From Rikenellaceae bacterium (lineage in GTDB: Bacteria > Bacteroidota > Bacteroidia > Bacteroidales > Rikenellaceae): 37,429 nucleotides of DNA. The DNA lies in the NCBI GenBank assembly GCA_015059785.1, contig SUZS01000026.1, positions 1-37,429 on the forward strand, in the 5' to 3' direction. Numbering within the stretch: the stretch's first letter is position 1; each line of letters starts with the position of its first letter. Below are positions 24,115-33,056 of the stretch, one piece after another. The notes beneath the pieces were generated by a model. It made no database searches. It worked only from the letters and a program-made list of their open reading frames with translations, and had not been told where the DNA came from. The translations under genes were made by a program, and so were the position numbers.

Positions 24115-26394
24115 TTAATAAGCATCACGAATACAACGGACTGCAGACTCATTTTTACTATTATTCTGATTTCCCTTGCTATTATACGTCGGACCACTTG
24201 CAGTCATATAGTAGTAACCGTTAAGTAGGTAGTCAATAGCATCCGCCTGAACACCCGAAGTACCCTGTAGTGAGATGATAATCCTAAGCTCCGACTCTGT
24301 TGGCAGTCGCCAGTCAGTAAAGTGGATAACATCGCCATTCTCATCTATATAGGTCTCGGCATAGTTCTTACAGTGCTCACGGAAGATGTCAAGACGATCA
24401 TCAACACCATTATTATTACCATCCTCGCCATCAGAAACCTGACTAAGTCCTCCGTATGTTCCAAACATCGCACCTAAACGAGAGGCAATCATAAAGGATG
24501 GAGATACGAGCTTTGCATTATCAGCACTATCGTCTGTAAAACCATTCTCATCAAGACGAGGGCGACCTACAACATAGTCTGCCGATGTAGCCGTAACCCT
24601 TACATGGTACATACGAGCATTGTCGTTACTATTCGCAACACCATCTTGAGCAGCTGTAGCGGCTGTTGAATAAGTAGACCAGTGGTAGTATGAACGCACT
24701 GACATACCTGCAGTAGTACCATTTCCAGAGACATACTTTGATGCCCAGAAGTAGTCGCTATCAACGCCACCACCCCAACCAGATGATACATAGCTATCGG
24801 TTGTGTAATTATATCTACCTGTCCAACTTCCACCACTCATCTGAAGACCTACACCCACAGTGCGACTTCCCTTATACTGATAGTGGCAGTCAAAGTCCTC
24901 ACGATAAGAGTAATATCCTCGCTGATTTGTGATGTAGATAACTGGGTACTGAAGCACCAGCACATCCTCATACAACTCACCCGCATCGTGACTACCATTG
25001 CCGTTATCATCCTGGAACACGCGCAGCTCAATATAGCGGATAGTATTGTTTGTCGGCACATCGCTATTTACCTCAATATTTCCTGCAAGCTCTGCAAGCG
25101 GATTTGCACTGATATTGTAATCACTAAGGCGCGAAGTTATTGTCTGTTGCTGACCAAACTTATCTATATAGTAGGCATTTGTAACGGTGACGGTCACAGG
25201 GTCTGACGACGCAAAGACAAGAGTCTGACTATCCGTTGCCACATTGTGCATCTCCATCTGCTCGCGGTTTACCTTCAGATACTTGGGACCCTCCTCGCCA
25301 CCTATATCGATAGTCTGAGTAATCCACTCCTGCTCTGAATATCTCATACCAGAGATTGTCACAGGCTCTGAAAGCTCCTCAGCTCCTGGAGCATTGATAG
25401 TAGCCGAAACATAATAGATATGGTTGCGTTCAAAGGCTCCCGACTTACTAAGCTGTAACTGATAGTAGCTATTCTCATAGTTCTGTGCTACAGTGTTTCC
25501 AGTTGCGGTGTCAACATATGTATAGGTAAGAGGCACATTTACAATAAGCGATGTTCCGCGCTCAAAGAAGTTGTCATTCTTACGGTCGTGACTGTAGAAG
25601 TAGCCCACTACAGTAACCTCGCTACCATCTGACTCCCAGTAGAAGAACTGCACGCTCATAGCCTTATCAGGTGTACGCAACTTTGCATCTATCTCATACT
25701 GAGGCATAACCAGTGTGCTATATGGCATATTTCGGAAGTAGTATCCAGCGTGAAGGTTGCGGTTAAAGGTCACTTGACTACCCCTCTTAAGTGTCACAAT
25801 AACCTTTACGGCAGCTCGGCGAAGAGTACAGCTAAGCTCAGTACTATCTGACTGCACACCATTGTTTATAACAACCGCATCTTTTACTGCTGGCTCAGCT
25901 CCAAGTGAAGTAAGATAAGCCTGGCCATCCATAAGGAAATTACGCGGAGCCTCAACACCTGAATCAGTAAGACCTGTCATATGAATTCTCTCATCCTCCT
26001 GAGAGAGCAGGAACAGCTCCTCGCGATTTGTCAAAGCGGCAAAGGTAGATGCGGGATGGGTGCTATTTGCAACAAGATAGACCGTATACTCTGCATTTGC
26101 GGCAAAATCAGCACGCGCCTTTGACAGATATACAGTACCCTCGAACGGATCTACACCAGATACGCGCTCGTGGTGGTAGAGAGCCTCAGAGTTGTCAAAA
26201 AATAGCACATCTATATGCGAGATATCAGCCTCCACGCTATTTGACGCCACATCCCTTGTTGCAAGAGCTGACGGACTAAAGTTAAGCCCAATACGCCCCT
26301 GCTCCACAGACTCTGTGACAGTCTCCATATCACTGACACACGCCACAGTGAGCATCAGTGCAAAGAGAGGTATTGAATATAGTAGTTTTTTCAT
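24115..26394 (-). CDS. fimbrial lipoprotein with C-terminal WRLPT-type domain
   Basis: This 759-aa lipoprotein (MKKLLYSIPLFALMLTVACV, lipidated Cys19) has an N-terminal fimbrillin-like region. That region includes HIDVLFFDNSEALYHHERV, YTVYLVANSTHPASTF and CTLRRAAVKVIVTL. The C-terminal third carries FTDWRLPTESELRIIISLQG and ends NESAVRCIRD. This WRLPT...VRC(V/I)RD layout is known from FISUMP/DUF1566-type domains, thought to have a C-type-lectin-like fold, so it may bind glycans (inference). Middle strands are beta-rich. It is 15 bp upstream of the 998-aa gene and 23 bp downstream of the 495-aa gene, all one transcript. A role as minor or tip-proximal subunit fits its position. Confidence 0.72.
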   Translation of the reverse strand: MKKLLYSIPLFALMLTVACVSDMETVTESVEQGRIGLNFSPSALATRDVASNSVEADISHIDVLFFDNSEALYHHERVSGVDPFEGTVYLSKARADFAANAEYTVYLVANSTHPASTFAALTNREELFLLSQEDERIHMTGLTDSGVEAPRNFLMDGQAYLTSLGAEPAVKDAVVINNGVQSDSTELSCTLRRAAVKVIVTLKRGSQVTFNRNLHAGYYFRNMPYSTLVMPQYEIDAKLRTPDKAMSVQFFYWESDGSEVTVVGYFYSHDRKNDNFFERGTSLIVNVPLTYTYVDTATGNTVAQNYENSYYQLQLSKSGAFERNHIYYVSATINAPGAEELSEPVTISGMRYSEQEWITQTIDIGGEEGPKYLKVNREQMEMHNVATDSQTLVFASSDPVTVTVTNAYYIDKFGQQQTITSRLSDYNISANPLAELAGNIEVNSDVPTNNTIRYIELRVFQDDNGNGSHDAGELYEDVLVLQYPVIYITNQRGYYSYREDFDCHYQYKGSRTVGVGLQMSGGSWTGRYNYTTDSYVSSGWGGGVDSDYFWASKYVSGNGTTAGMSVRSYYHWSTYSTAATAAQDGVANSNDNARMYHVRVTATSADYVVGRPRLDENGFTDDSADNAKLVSPSFMIASRLGAMFGTYGGLSQVSDGEDGNNNGVDDRLDIFREHCKNYAETYIDENGDVIHFTDWRLPTESELRIIISLQGTSGVQADAIDYLLNGYYYMTASGPTYNSKGNQNNSKNESAVRCIRDAY

Positions 26395-26417
26395 ATTCTA
26401 AGGTTGGTTTTATTGGG

Positions 26418-27905
26418 TTATTGCTGTGTAATCTCAATAATCTTAGGGTCGCTACCACTGTTTGGCCAAGCAATAGCATCGGCCTTACCATTTATCAGCA
26501 GGTAGAGTCGTGTTCCCTCGTGCATCCAAGAGGCCTTATGTGAAATACCGAACTTAACGACAGTGCCTATGCGTTCTGGCTTGAGTGGAACAATCTTGAT
26601 GTTGTACCAATCTGAACTTGCCACCATCTGCTCAACATCTGTTATAAGAACTCCACCCTTATATACACGAATTTCATAGTCTGCCTCCGACTGATTGATA
26701 AGCGAAGGAGTCCACTGCTGCCCTACTGGCGCTGTCATATGGAACCACGCAGAGAATGCGCCCGCCTCATCATCTACTGCATTATAGCTCATCACTGGAT
26801 TAGTTGTAATCACAGGATCTGATGATACATTACCCGAGTTATAGATATCATCTGGAAGAATTGGGTTGTGGTATGTAGGATAGGCAAACTCGCCATAGTC
26901 CCAACTTCCACCCTCGCTCCAATCTGCAACCTTATAATCTATTGTAAGGCCACCAGAGACTCCGGTAATATTGAACTGATAGTAGTTGTTGCGAACAATA
27001 TCGTATGTCGTTCCCTCTACAAGTTTTCCCGCTGTGTAAGTACCAAAACTCAACGCATCCTTAAATGTCTGGTGTACACCATTCTCATCCACCAACACCA
27101 CTGTCATCTTTGCCAGAGGGGTCAGAGGATCAACATTTGAGTACTCAGGCATATAGAGTATATGCTGACGCTCGCTCATCGCCTCAAATACCACTCCACC
27201 AGTTGGTGTATAGAGAGAACGATACTCGCGCATTGTGTTGTCACGAACTATCTCTGTCGTATTTGCAACGCCGTTCCAACCATTTGGCAGGCTATAGCCA
27301 TAGCGGTTAAGAACATTCATTGTCACAGAGTGGATAGTGTAGTCTGCCATTGCTGGGCCAAGGTTTACCTCCACCTTTGCCGCTGCGCGAAGCATAGATA
27401 TTGTACCGATATCCTGATTATCTGTAAGCGCGAGTGTCACCTGCTTTACACCCCACATTGGAATAGCTCCACTCTGAGGGTCAAGTGCTGTATAGTCAAA
27501 CCACATTGCGCTATCCTCGGCATTTGTGCAATTTGCATAGACTGCAACCTTATACTCTGCGCCTGGTGTAAGATTAAGCTTTGTCACTTCGCCCACAAAG
27601 CGGTAGGTATTCTCGCTCTCGCTCCAGTGAATAAGATTCTCTACATTGCCAATATGGGCATTTGTCGCTGCATCTATAATGGCTACGCGCAGTGCGTCAA
27701 GGCGAATCATATTATCAAAAGAGCTACCAATAGTAGAGGTGTAGTCATCACCCCAAGTGGTTCGTGTGCCAGAGTTATTCACAGATACTACAAAGGAAAT
27801 CTTATGCTCTGCGCTGACACACTCTCCATTGTCGTATATTGAGCCACACGCAACAAACAGAGTTGCAAATAGCCCTAAGAGGATGTATGTAAATCTGTTG
27901 TGCAT
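26418..27905 (-). CDS. fimbrillin-family minor subunit lipoprotein
   Basis: This 495-aa lipoprotein (MHNRFTYILLGLFATLFVAC, lipidated Cys20) has a fimbrillin-like two-domain build. The N-domain has RLDALRVAIIDAATNAHIG, YKVAVYANCTNAED and SMLRAAAKVEVNLG. The middle has NNYYQFNITGVSGGLTIDYK then VADW, the usual end of a fimbrillin core. A C-terminal domain (about 380-495) ends RLYLLINGKADAIAWPNSG. It follows the FimB/Mfa2-like gene by 10 bp. By position it may correspond to an Mfa3-type accessory subunit, but sequence alone does not settle which. Confidence 0.75.
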   Translation of the reverse strand: MHNRFTYILLGLFATLFVACGSIYDNGECVSAEHKISFVVSVNNSGTRTTWGDDYTSTIGSSFDNMIRLDALRVAIIDAATNAHIGNVENLIHWSESENTYRFVGEVTKLNLTPGAEYKVAVYANCTNAEDSAMWFDYTALDPQSGAIPMWGVKQVTLALTDNQDIGTISMLRAAAKVEVNLGPAMADYTIHSVTMNVLNRYGYSLPNGWNGVANTTEIVRDNTMREYRSLYTPTGGVVFEAMSERQHILYMPEYSNVDPLTPLAKMTVVLVDENGVHQTFKDALSFGTYTAGKLVEGTTYDIVRNNYYQFNITGVSGGLTIDYKVADWSEGGSWDYGEFAYPTYHNPILPDDIYNSGNVSSDPVITTNPVMSYNAVDDEAGAFSAWFHMTAPVGQQWTPSLINQSEADYEIRVYKGGVLITDVEQMVASSDWYNIKIVPLKPERIGTVVKFGISHKASWMHEGTRLYLLINGKADAIAWPNSGSDPKIIEITQQ

Positions 27906-27915
27906 AGTTGTCGGT

Positions 27916-28959
27916 TTATAAAGTTTGGTTATTAAGAACTACTCTCCAAGAGTTTATGATAATCGAGCTTGAGAGCCACTGACCATTGTGGATGAAGAAT
28001 GTCATATTGTACTCATCCTGACGGTCAAGATACTCTTGGTCATCCATATGACGGTTGTAGTTGCCCTTCACAAGCAGTGCATAGTCTACAACCGGTACAG
28101 AGAGCACCTTCTCGCCTGTAGCCTTATTCTTCACCACTAAAATCGGCTCATGGTCTGTCATCAGACGCGCTGTAGTAAGCTCTGCAACAGCCACTGCAAC
28201 CTGATTTGCACGGGTTGAGCTGATATCTGCATCAACATCTACATAGCCTGTTGTTATATCCCACGGGCGGTAGGTAATCTGCTCATCTGCCATAAGAGAG
28301 TTGTCGTAGTCCATCTTGCCGTTGTTGTCAATAATTGAGAACTCAAAATTCTCAATATCAACATCGCTCGGAGTGTTACCCTCTGACCAAGTCTGCTGCA
28401 GGATAATGCGGAAGTTGTTTGTATTCTTCGTAAGAGAGATAACCTCTGTATGAACACCCGCCTCCTCTGTATAGTTAATGCGCTTAATACCGTGGAACAG
28501 AGCATCCAAATCCTCATCTACATAAGCAGTATCGCCAGTACGCTTGCGAGCCATAGTACACTTCATCTGCTCAAGCGTAGTCTGACCGACAGTTGCCGTT
28601 GGCACATTGAAACTCTGACCATTTACGCCACACCACGCCAGAAGGTCGTACTGTGCGGGAGCAAGCTCAAGCATCATTGCATAATCATCAGCAGCAAGTG
28701 AAGCCCCACTCTCTACAGCCTGATGCACCAGAACGCCCGACTTGTCAAATACATAGAGAGCTACTGAATTTACCTTAGACGCAAAGGCATCGGCAAACTC
28801 CATATTTCTTTCATACTCGAACTCTATTCTGTACTTAACTGAGCAGTCGCCCTCGCCATCATAGATTACGCTATCACAAGAGGTAATTGTTGAAGCCATT
28901 GCAAAAGCGGCTACAAGCATCTTAAGTTTTGAGATATGAGCAGTTATGTTCATAACCAT
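27916..28959 (-). CDS. FimB/Mfa2-family fimbrial anchor lipoprotein
   Basis: This 347-aa protein resembles the FimB/Mfa2 family, which anchors the fimbria in the outer membrane and controls its length. The signal sequence ends ASTITSC, giving a lipidated Cys28. It is followed by the family hallmark VIYDGEGDCSVKYRIEFEY. Further matches are VNSVALYVFDKSGVLV, YDLLAWCGVNGQS, and an ending with FFIHNGQWLSSSIIINSWRV. The start is ATG 28959 (MVMNITAHISK), with 28953 nearly equivalent. It begins after a 213-bp spacer behind the major subunit gene, and is 10 bp ahead of the next subunit gene. Confidence 0.88.
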   Translation of the reverse strand: MVMNITAHISKLKMLVAAFAMASTITSCDSVIYDGEGDCSVKYRIEFEYERNMEFADAFASKVNSVALYVFDKSGVLVHQAVESGASLAADDYAMMLELAPAQYDLLAWCGVNGQSFNVPTATVGQTTLEQMKCTMARKRTGDTAYVDEDLDALFHGIKRINYTEEAGVHTEVISLTKNTNNFRIILQQTWSEGNTPSDVDIENFEFSIIDNNGKMDYDNSLMADEQITYRPWDITTGYVDVDADISSTRANQVAVAVAELTTARLMTDHEPILVVKNKATGEKVLSVPVVDYALLVKGNYNRHMDDQEYLDRQDEYNMTFFIHNGQWLSSSIIINSWRVVLNNQTL

Positions 28960-29172
28960 TAAGTTTTAAGTTAGCAATTACTTTATCTATTTCTATTTTT
29001 CTCAATATATCGTACCCTTGCGGGCCATTGTTTTCAATTTTGGTGGGAGAGTTGTCTCCAGGGTCTGCACCTCTCTTTGCACCGATGCAGGAGTGCTTTT
29101 CGTCAGTATGTTTAGTAAGCAGTGGGAGATATCCCACCCCCACTGCTTTGGGGTTTTAAGTTAATAATTCAA
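28960..29172 (-). promoter_or_regulatory. spacer between major subunit and anchor genes with strong hairpin
   Basis: This 213-bp gap lies inside an otherwise tight operon. At 29117-29148, AAGCAGTGGG and CCCACTGCTT form a 10-bp perfect stem. The inner GTGGG and CCCAC (29122-29137) can instead make a competing smaller hairpin. No U-run follows on the minus strand, so it looks more like a partial terminator, processing site or mRNA stabiliser than a full stop. No consensus promoter was found in the gap. A 73-codon frame here (29143-28922) overlaps the anchor gene and is not convincing. Confidence 0.55.
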
Positions 29173-30702
29173 TTATAGAATAACATCGCTTGATACAGTT
29201 CTCCAAGAGAGGACATTAATCTGAGCAGAGATGTAAGACTCCTTGTCTGTTGGTGTCTCTGGGTTCTCAACGCGGTAAACAGGATCGTAAACTGGAGTAC
29301 CGAAGCCCTTAACGCCTGTTACATTAATCTTATAGCTATGGTTACGGATAATACCAAACTCGCCGAGTTTACCCTCAGCACCCAGGTGCTTAACATCGCC
29401 ATAGTAGTAAGTCATACCGTTATTGTAAATCTTTGCAGGCTCAATCTTTGCAAGCTCCGCGTTTACATCAGCCACCGCAGTGTAGTTCACACCGTCAAAT
29501 GAGTACCAGTTGTCTGTAGGAACACCCTCTGCAAGCTGGAACTTTACCTCGTAGCTCTCTGCACCAGCAAGACCTGCTACACACTGAATCTGGCTATCAT
29601 CAATGCTTGTATAAGTTGTTCCGTCAAGGTGCATCAACTTTGACGCAAGTGTTGGAGCAACAGCTGCAAGAAGAGCCTCCTTACCAACATACTCTACACC
29701 ATACCACTGTGCAAGCTCAATAGGATTACCATTCTCATCCTGAAGAACACCCGCTACGATATACTTTGTACGGTCAGTATTTGCTGCACCAACCTGCTCT
29801 GCAACATACTCTACAGTAGTGTCAGTATTTACAAGAGTAGCATACTCAAATGCGTTGCTAACAGCAGCAGTAGCACTCTTTGCAGCCCAGTAAGAGCGGA
29901 AATAAGGAGCGTCGTTCCAAACAAAGCCGAGATTTGCATCTGTCCAAGTGTTGTCAATAGACTTAACAAAGTAAGACTCTGCCTGTGTGCCTACAAGGTC
30001 CCAACCTACAATCTTTACAAATACATCCTTACCACCAACCTGTGAGCCAGTGTTGAAAGCAGCACTACCAGCCTTGAGATTAACCTTTGCAACAGCGCGC
30101 TCAACATAAACTGTTACAGGGTGAGCCAAAGCGTCTGACGATGTTGTCTGGAAGTTGTCAATAGTAAGCGGAGTAGCATCAACTGTAGCGCCTGCGCCAT
30201 CCATATAAGCAGAGTTACTCATAATAAAGTTCTTACCAGCTGTGTGGCCAACGGTTGTAAGGGTATTCTTCAGCTCGTTAAGAGAGAGTGAAGATGATGC
30301 AGTGTAGTTTACAACAGCTGCTATTGAAGCAGGGAACTGGCCCTTATACTTCTCAACAACCAGCACTGGGTTTGTCATAGACTCAATATTTGGAGCCTGC
30401 ACACCACCATTATCAGCAACAGTTACATTGATATAGTTACCATTTGCATTAACAGTGAACGCATTACCAGCAGCGTCAAAGAAGAAGAATGCTGCGCTTG
30501 ATACAGCCTGCTCATCAGCAGTACCATCCTCATACTCTGCACCAGCAAGACGAGTTACATCGTCGTTAGACTTTAGCGAGATGGAGATGTAAGATTTCTC
30601 CAAACTTGACAGAGGACCATCAGCCGCTACATCGTCACTCTTTGAACAGCCAACAACAGCTGCAAGGGCGAAAATACCCAGTAAAAATCTTGAGGTTTTC
30701 AT
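29173..30702 (-). CDS. Mfa1-like major fimbrial subunit
   Basis: This 509-aa fimbrillin is the probable shaft protein. A lipoprotein signal (MKTSRFLLGIFALAAVVGC, Cys19) leads into an N-domain with SYISISLKSNDDVTR. The region after that (VSSAAFFFFDAAGNAF) and VERAVAKVNLKAGS, AAFN are typical. Arg51 in DVTRLAG is a candidate for the Arg-gingipain-type maturation site of this family, by analogy. The C-terminal end (GIIRNHSYKINVTGVKGFG, then YISAQINVLSWRTVSSDVIL) closely follows Mfa1, where the last strand donates to the neighbouring subunit. It is 43 bp behind the OmpA-like gene. The composition is Ala/Thr/Val-rich and low in Cys, as expected for a polymerised subunit. Confidence 0.9.
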   Translation of the reverse strand: MKTSRFLLGIFALAAVVGCSKSDDVAADGPLSSLEKSYISISLKSNDDVTRLAGAEYEDGTADEQAVSSAAFFFFDAAGNAFTVNANGNYINVTVADNGGVQAPNIESMTNPVLVVEKYKGQFPASIAAVVNYTASSSLSLNELKNTLTTVGHTAGKNFIMSNSAYMDGAGATVDATPLTIDNFQTTSSDALAHPVTVYVERAVAKVNLKAGSAAFNTGSQVGGKDVFVKIVGWDLVGTQAESYFVKSIDNTWTDANLGFVWNDAPYFRSYWAAKSATAAVSNAFEYATLVNTDTTVEYVAEQVGAANTDRTKYIVAGVLQDENGNPIELAQWYGVEYVGKEALLAAVAPTLASKLMHLDGTTYTSIDDSQIQCVAGLAGAESYEVKFQLAEGVPTDNWYSFDGVNYTAVADVNAELAKIEPAKIYNNGMTYYYGDVKHLGAEGKLGEFGIIRNHSYKINVTGVKGFGTPVYDPVYRVENPETPTDKESYISAQINVLSWRTVSSDVIL

Positions 30703-30745
30703 AGTTGTGAAATTTTAAGTGTTTGTAAATAGTTTATTATAATTA

Positions 30746-32194
30746 TTATTTATTGTTTGATACAAATGTGTCAATCGCCTTCAGCGTCTCAGTTGCCTGA
30801 GCAATGCCAGCCGCCTCTGCCTGCTTGAGCAGTGTACGAGCAGTCGCATAGTCCTCTACCATTGCCGAGTAAGCACCGCGTGCATATATTGCCTCTGGGC
30901 TATTACCAGCGCGGGAGAGATAACGCTTTGCAGAGTCCATATCTCGCTTCTGCATTGCAGAGTTAGCTGCGTTAAGGTTTGCAATCTCGTCGTTAGGGAA
31001 CATTCTCACAGCCACCTCAAACACCTCGTGGTGCTCGTCACTACCTGACTCATAAGTGTTTGCCACCAAATAGAGCTCCTCAAGGCTAAGCTTCTGCGGA
31101 GAGGTTGCAAGGATCTGCTTAATCTCATTAACATCGCTATAGCTGCGAACTGTATACTCAACCTTGTAGTCTGAGTGGCGCAGTGCTGGATAGACATGCT
31201 TGAGAAGGTAGTCGTACTGCTCTGGGTAGGTCGTTCTAATCTTCCAATCCTTGCGATCTGGATCACGCTCAGAGTCGATAATATCAAGAATTGCCTGCTT
31301 GTTTGCAATATTAGACTCTACGACCCACTTTCTTAGACCCATCCAATCCTCTGACTCAAAGTTAGTCGATACAATAGCTGCATCAAAGTGGTAGAGATTC
31401 TGCACATAACTCTTCAGAGCCGCTGTACGCTCCTTTGCAAGGTATGTATTGTGCTGATAAGTACCCTCTGGAGAGGCATAACCCTTGATTGAGAGAGATG
31501 TAATAGTCACATCCTTATCCTCACGCACTGAGTTGATAGTTGCAAGAATCTTATCAAGTTCAGCACTATTATTACGATACTCTGGGTAGATTACAATCTG
31601 GTTTACAGGGAAGTCAATATATGCAGAGCCCTTAATCTCGCGACTCTTAACGCCCTCAGCATGTGGACGCATATATACAAAGGTAGGCATAAAGTAGACC
31701 TTCTCAGTGGTAGGGGTCTGGTAGTTATTTACAAGGGCAGCACTCTGCTCGCCAACCTTTGCGTTGCAGCAACCATAAAGCGAGCGGTTCAAAACAAGGT
31801 GAGAACCCTCCATCCACTCCTGATATGGCAAAATTGAGTGATAGTCTACAGTATCAGGTCGCTTTGCCTTACGATAGCTACGCTCAGTCTTTCCAGTAAG
31901 AGTACTCTTACCGTCTCGCATATAGTAGTAGTAACGCTTACGACCATACACACCGATAGAGGAGAAGTTGAGCGAGTCCTTACCATTAACAATCGCTGGA
32001 GTAATAAGTACCGCACGGTTAGACTTAACCTTAAGCTGCGACATATCAACATCCATATCTACAACCATATAGTTGCCATTGCGCTCCAGACGAACATTCT
32101 GTGTCTTTACACCCTCAACATCTGCACTTGCAGTAAAAGCAGTTGCCAGAGCAGTTAGAGCAAATATAAATCGTTTCATAATCATCATTTTCAA
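30746..32194 (-). CDS. DUF3868/OmpA-like protein of the fimbrial operon
   Basis: This is a 482-aa exported protein. The signal peptide is best from the internal ATG (MKRFIFALTALATAFTASA, start 32179), though ATG 32194 is also in frame. The N-domain matches DUF3868 (VKTQNVRLERNGNYMVVDMD through YGRKRYYYYMRDGK). An OmpA-like peptidoglycan-associated domain follows (about 205-300, with SLSIKGYASPEGTYQHN and LAKERTAALKSYV). The last part (about 370-475) is TPR-like helical repeats (AANSAMQKRDMDSAKRYL, TARTLLKQAEAAG). In other Bacteroidales such genes precede fimbrillin genes. A role in anchoring or assembling the fimbria at the outer membrane is inferred. Confidence 0.85.
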   Translation of the reverse strand: MKMMIMKRFIFALTALATAFTASADVEGVKTQNVRLERNGNYMVVDMDVDMSQLKVKSNRAVLITPAIVNGKDSLNFSSIGVYGRKRYYYYMRDGKSTLTGKTERSYRKAKRPDTVDYHSILPYQEWMEGSHLVLNRSLYGCCNAKVGEQSAALVNNYQTPTTEKVYFMPTFVYMRPHAEGVKSREIKGSAYIDFPVNQIVIYPEYRNNSAELDKILATINSVREDKDVTITSLSIKGYASPEGTYQHNTYLAKERTAALKSYVQNLYHFDAAIVSTNFESEDWMGLRKWVVESNIANKQAILDIIDSERDPDRKDWKIRTTYPEQYDYLLKHVYPALRHSDYKVEYTVRSYSDVNEIKQILATSPQKLSLEELYLVANTYESGSDEHHEVFEVAVRMFPNDEIANLNAANSAMQKRDMDSAKRYLSRAGNSPEAIYARGAYSAMVEDYATARTLLKQAEAAGIAQATETLKAIDTFVSNNK

Positions 32195-32202
32195 TTAGAG
32201 GG

Positions 32203-32790
32203 TTAGAACAAATAGACTAAGTTGAGTGCTAACTTTGTAGGACCAACATAGTGGTGAGACAGGCCAGATTCAACCTTACGACCGCAACCAGAACACTCAA
32301 AGACATCGTACTTTGTATAGGCATAACCTACACCAAGCTCAAGCTCAAGATTCCAGTGGCGACCCAGCACAAAGGCATAACCATAAGCTACACCAGCACC
32401 GGCGAACCAACCTTGATAGCGACGATCAGAGAGGTTTGAGAAGTTTGACCCCAAGAAGTCAATGCCATTCTTTATTCCTCCAAAGTTTACTTGACCTCCG
32501 TGCGCGTGTATTCCAAGGAAGTGTCCCATAAAGCGATCGCAGAACCAGTAGCGAGCCTCTGGCTGTACAAGGTAGTGCTTCCACTTCTTATCCTCCTTCA
32601 TATCCCAAGCATTAAAGTTGCCCGAAATATCCAAAGTCCAACGGGGAGCAAGTCCAATCTCAACACCCGCATTAATAGTTGCTGTCAAATCATACAAGAC
32701 ATTGGTCTTGATAGCAACATCATTCTGCGCACTTACACTATACGAAGTCAGCAGACCTAAAATGAGTGGGATGTAAAATTTCAGCTTCAT
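32203..32790 (-). CDS. DUF3575 outer-membrane protein
   Basis: This is a 195-aa small beta-barrel-like protein with a signal peptide (MKLKFYIPLILGLLTSYSVSA) and the DUF3575 pattern. The pattern starts with VAIKTNVLYDLTATINAGVE and continues with WTLDISGNFNAWD, VQPEARYWFCDRFMGHFLG and WNLELELGVGYAYTKYD. It ends in LNLVYLF, an aromatic C-terminus typical of outer-membrane barrels. It is first in the fimbrial operon, 8 bp ahead of the DUF3868 gene, a pairing typical of Bacteroidales fimbrial loci. The molecular function is unknown. Confidence 0.88.
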   Translation of the reverse strand: MKLKFYIPLILGLLTSYSVSAQNDVAIKTNVLYDLTATINAGVEIGLAPRWTLDISGNFNAWDMKEDKKWKHYLVQPEARYWFCDRFMGHFLGIHAHGGQVNFGGIKNGIDFLGSNFSNLSDRRYQGWFAGAGVAYGYAFVLGRHWNLELELGVGYAYTKYDVFECSGCGRKVESGLSHHYVGPTKLALNLVYLF

Positions 32791-32843
32791 ATATTCAGTT
32801 ATAGGTAAAATTATTTTATCTCTCTTTATTATATGGTATATCC

Positions 32844-32858
32844 AATATTTTTGATATC
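32844..32858. repeat. fimbrial regulatory repeat, downstream copy
   Basis: AATATTTTTGATATC is an exact 15-bp copy of the sequence at 32911-32925. It lies in the leader region, about 40 bp downstream of the -7 box and about 55 bp before the first fimbrial gene. The start-to-start distance between the copies is 67 bp. Confidence 0.6.
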
Positions 32859-32897
32859 ACATATATGTATTTTTGTATCACTTCCTGTTTTCTTGTA

Positions 32898-32929
32898 CAA
32901 AAGTATAACAAATATTTTTGATATCCAAA
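32898..32929 (-). promoter_or_regulatory. promoter of the fimbrial operon
   Basis: On the minus strand: TTTG (32926-32929), a 20-bp spacer, then TACTTTTG (32898-32905), an exact Bacteroidetes promoter. The spacer is largely occupied by the 15-bp repeat GATATCAAAAATATT (32911-32925). It is about 108 bp upstream of the DUF3575 start codon. Confidence 0.75.
32911..32925. repeat. fimbrial regulatory repeat, promoter copy
   Basis: This is the same 15-bp sequence as 32844-32858, in direct orientation, lying between the -33 and -7 boxes of the fimbrial promoter. A protein bound here would directly affect polymerase. Confidence 0.65.
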
Positions 32930-32990
32930 TAAATCTCTGAAAAATTTACAGAAAAACCTAAAATATTTCGCAATTTTCTGATAATGAGTA

Positions 32991-33030
32991 TAAAAAAAAT
33001 GTGCTGACAGCTATAAAACACTGTCAGCAC
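32991..33030 (-). terminator. strong intrinsic terminator after the AraC-family gene
   Basis: GTGCTGACAG (33001-33010) pairs perfectly with CTGTCAGCAC (33021-33030) around a 10-nt loop. On the minus strand it is followed by a run of seven T. It separates the regulator's transcript from the fimbrial operon. Confidence 0.92.
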
Positions 33031-33056
33031 CCACAAAATAAATCTATTTTAACCAA

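Noticed and set aside
28922..29143. 73-codon frame between the major subunit and anchor genes
   Set aside because: It overlaps the start of the FimB/Mfa2-like gene in another frame, spans the hairpin region, and has no recognisable protein features.
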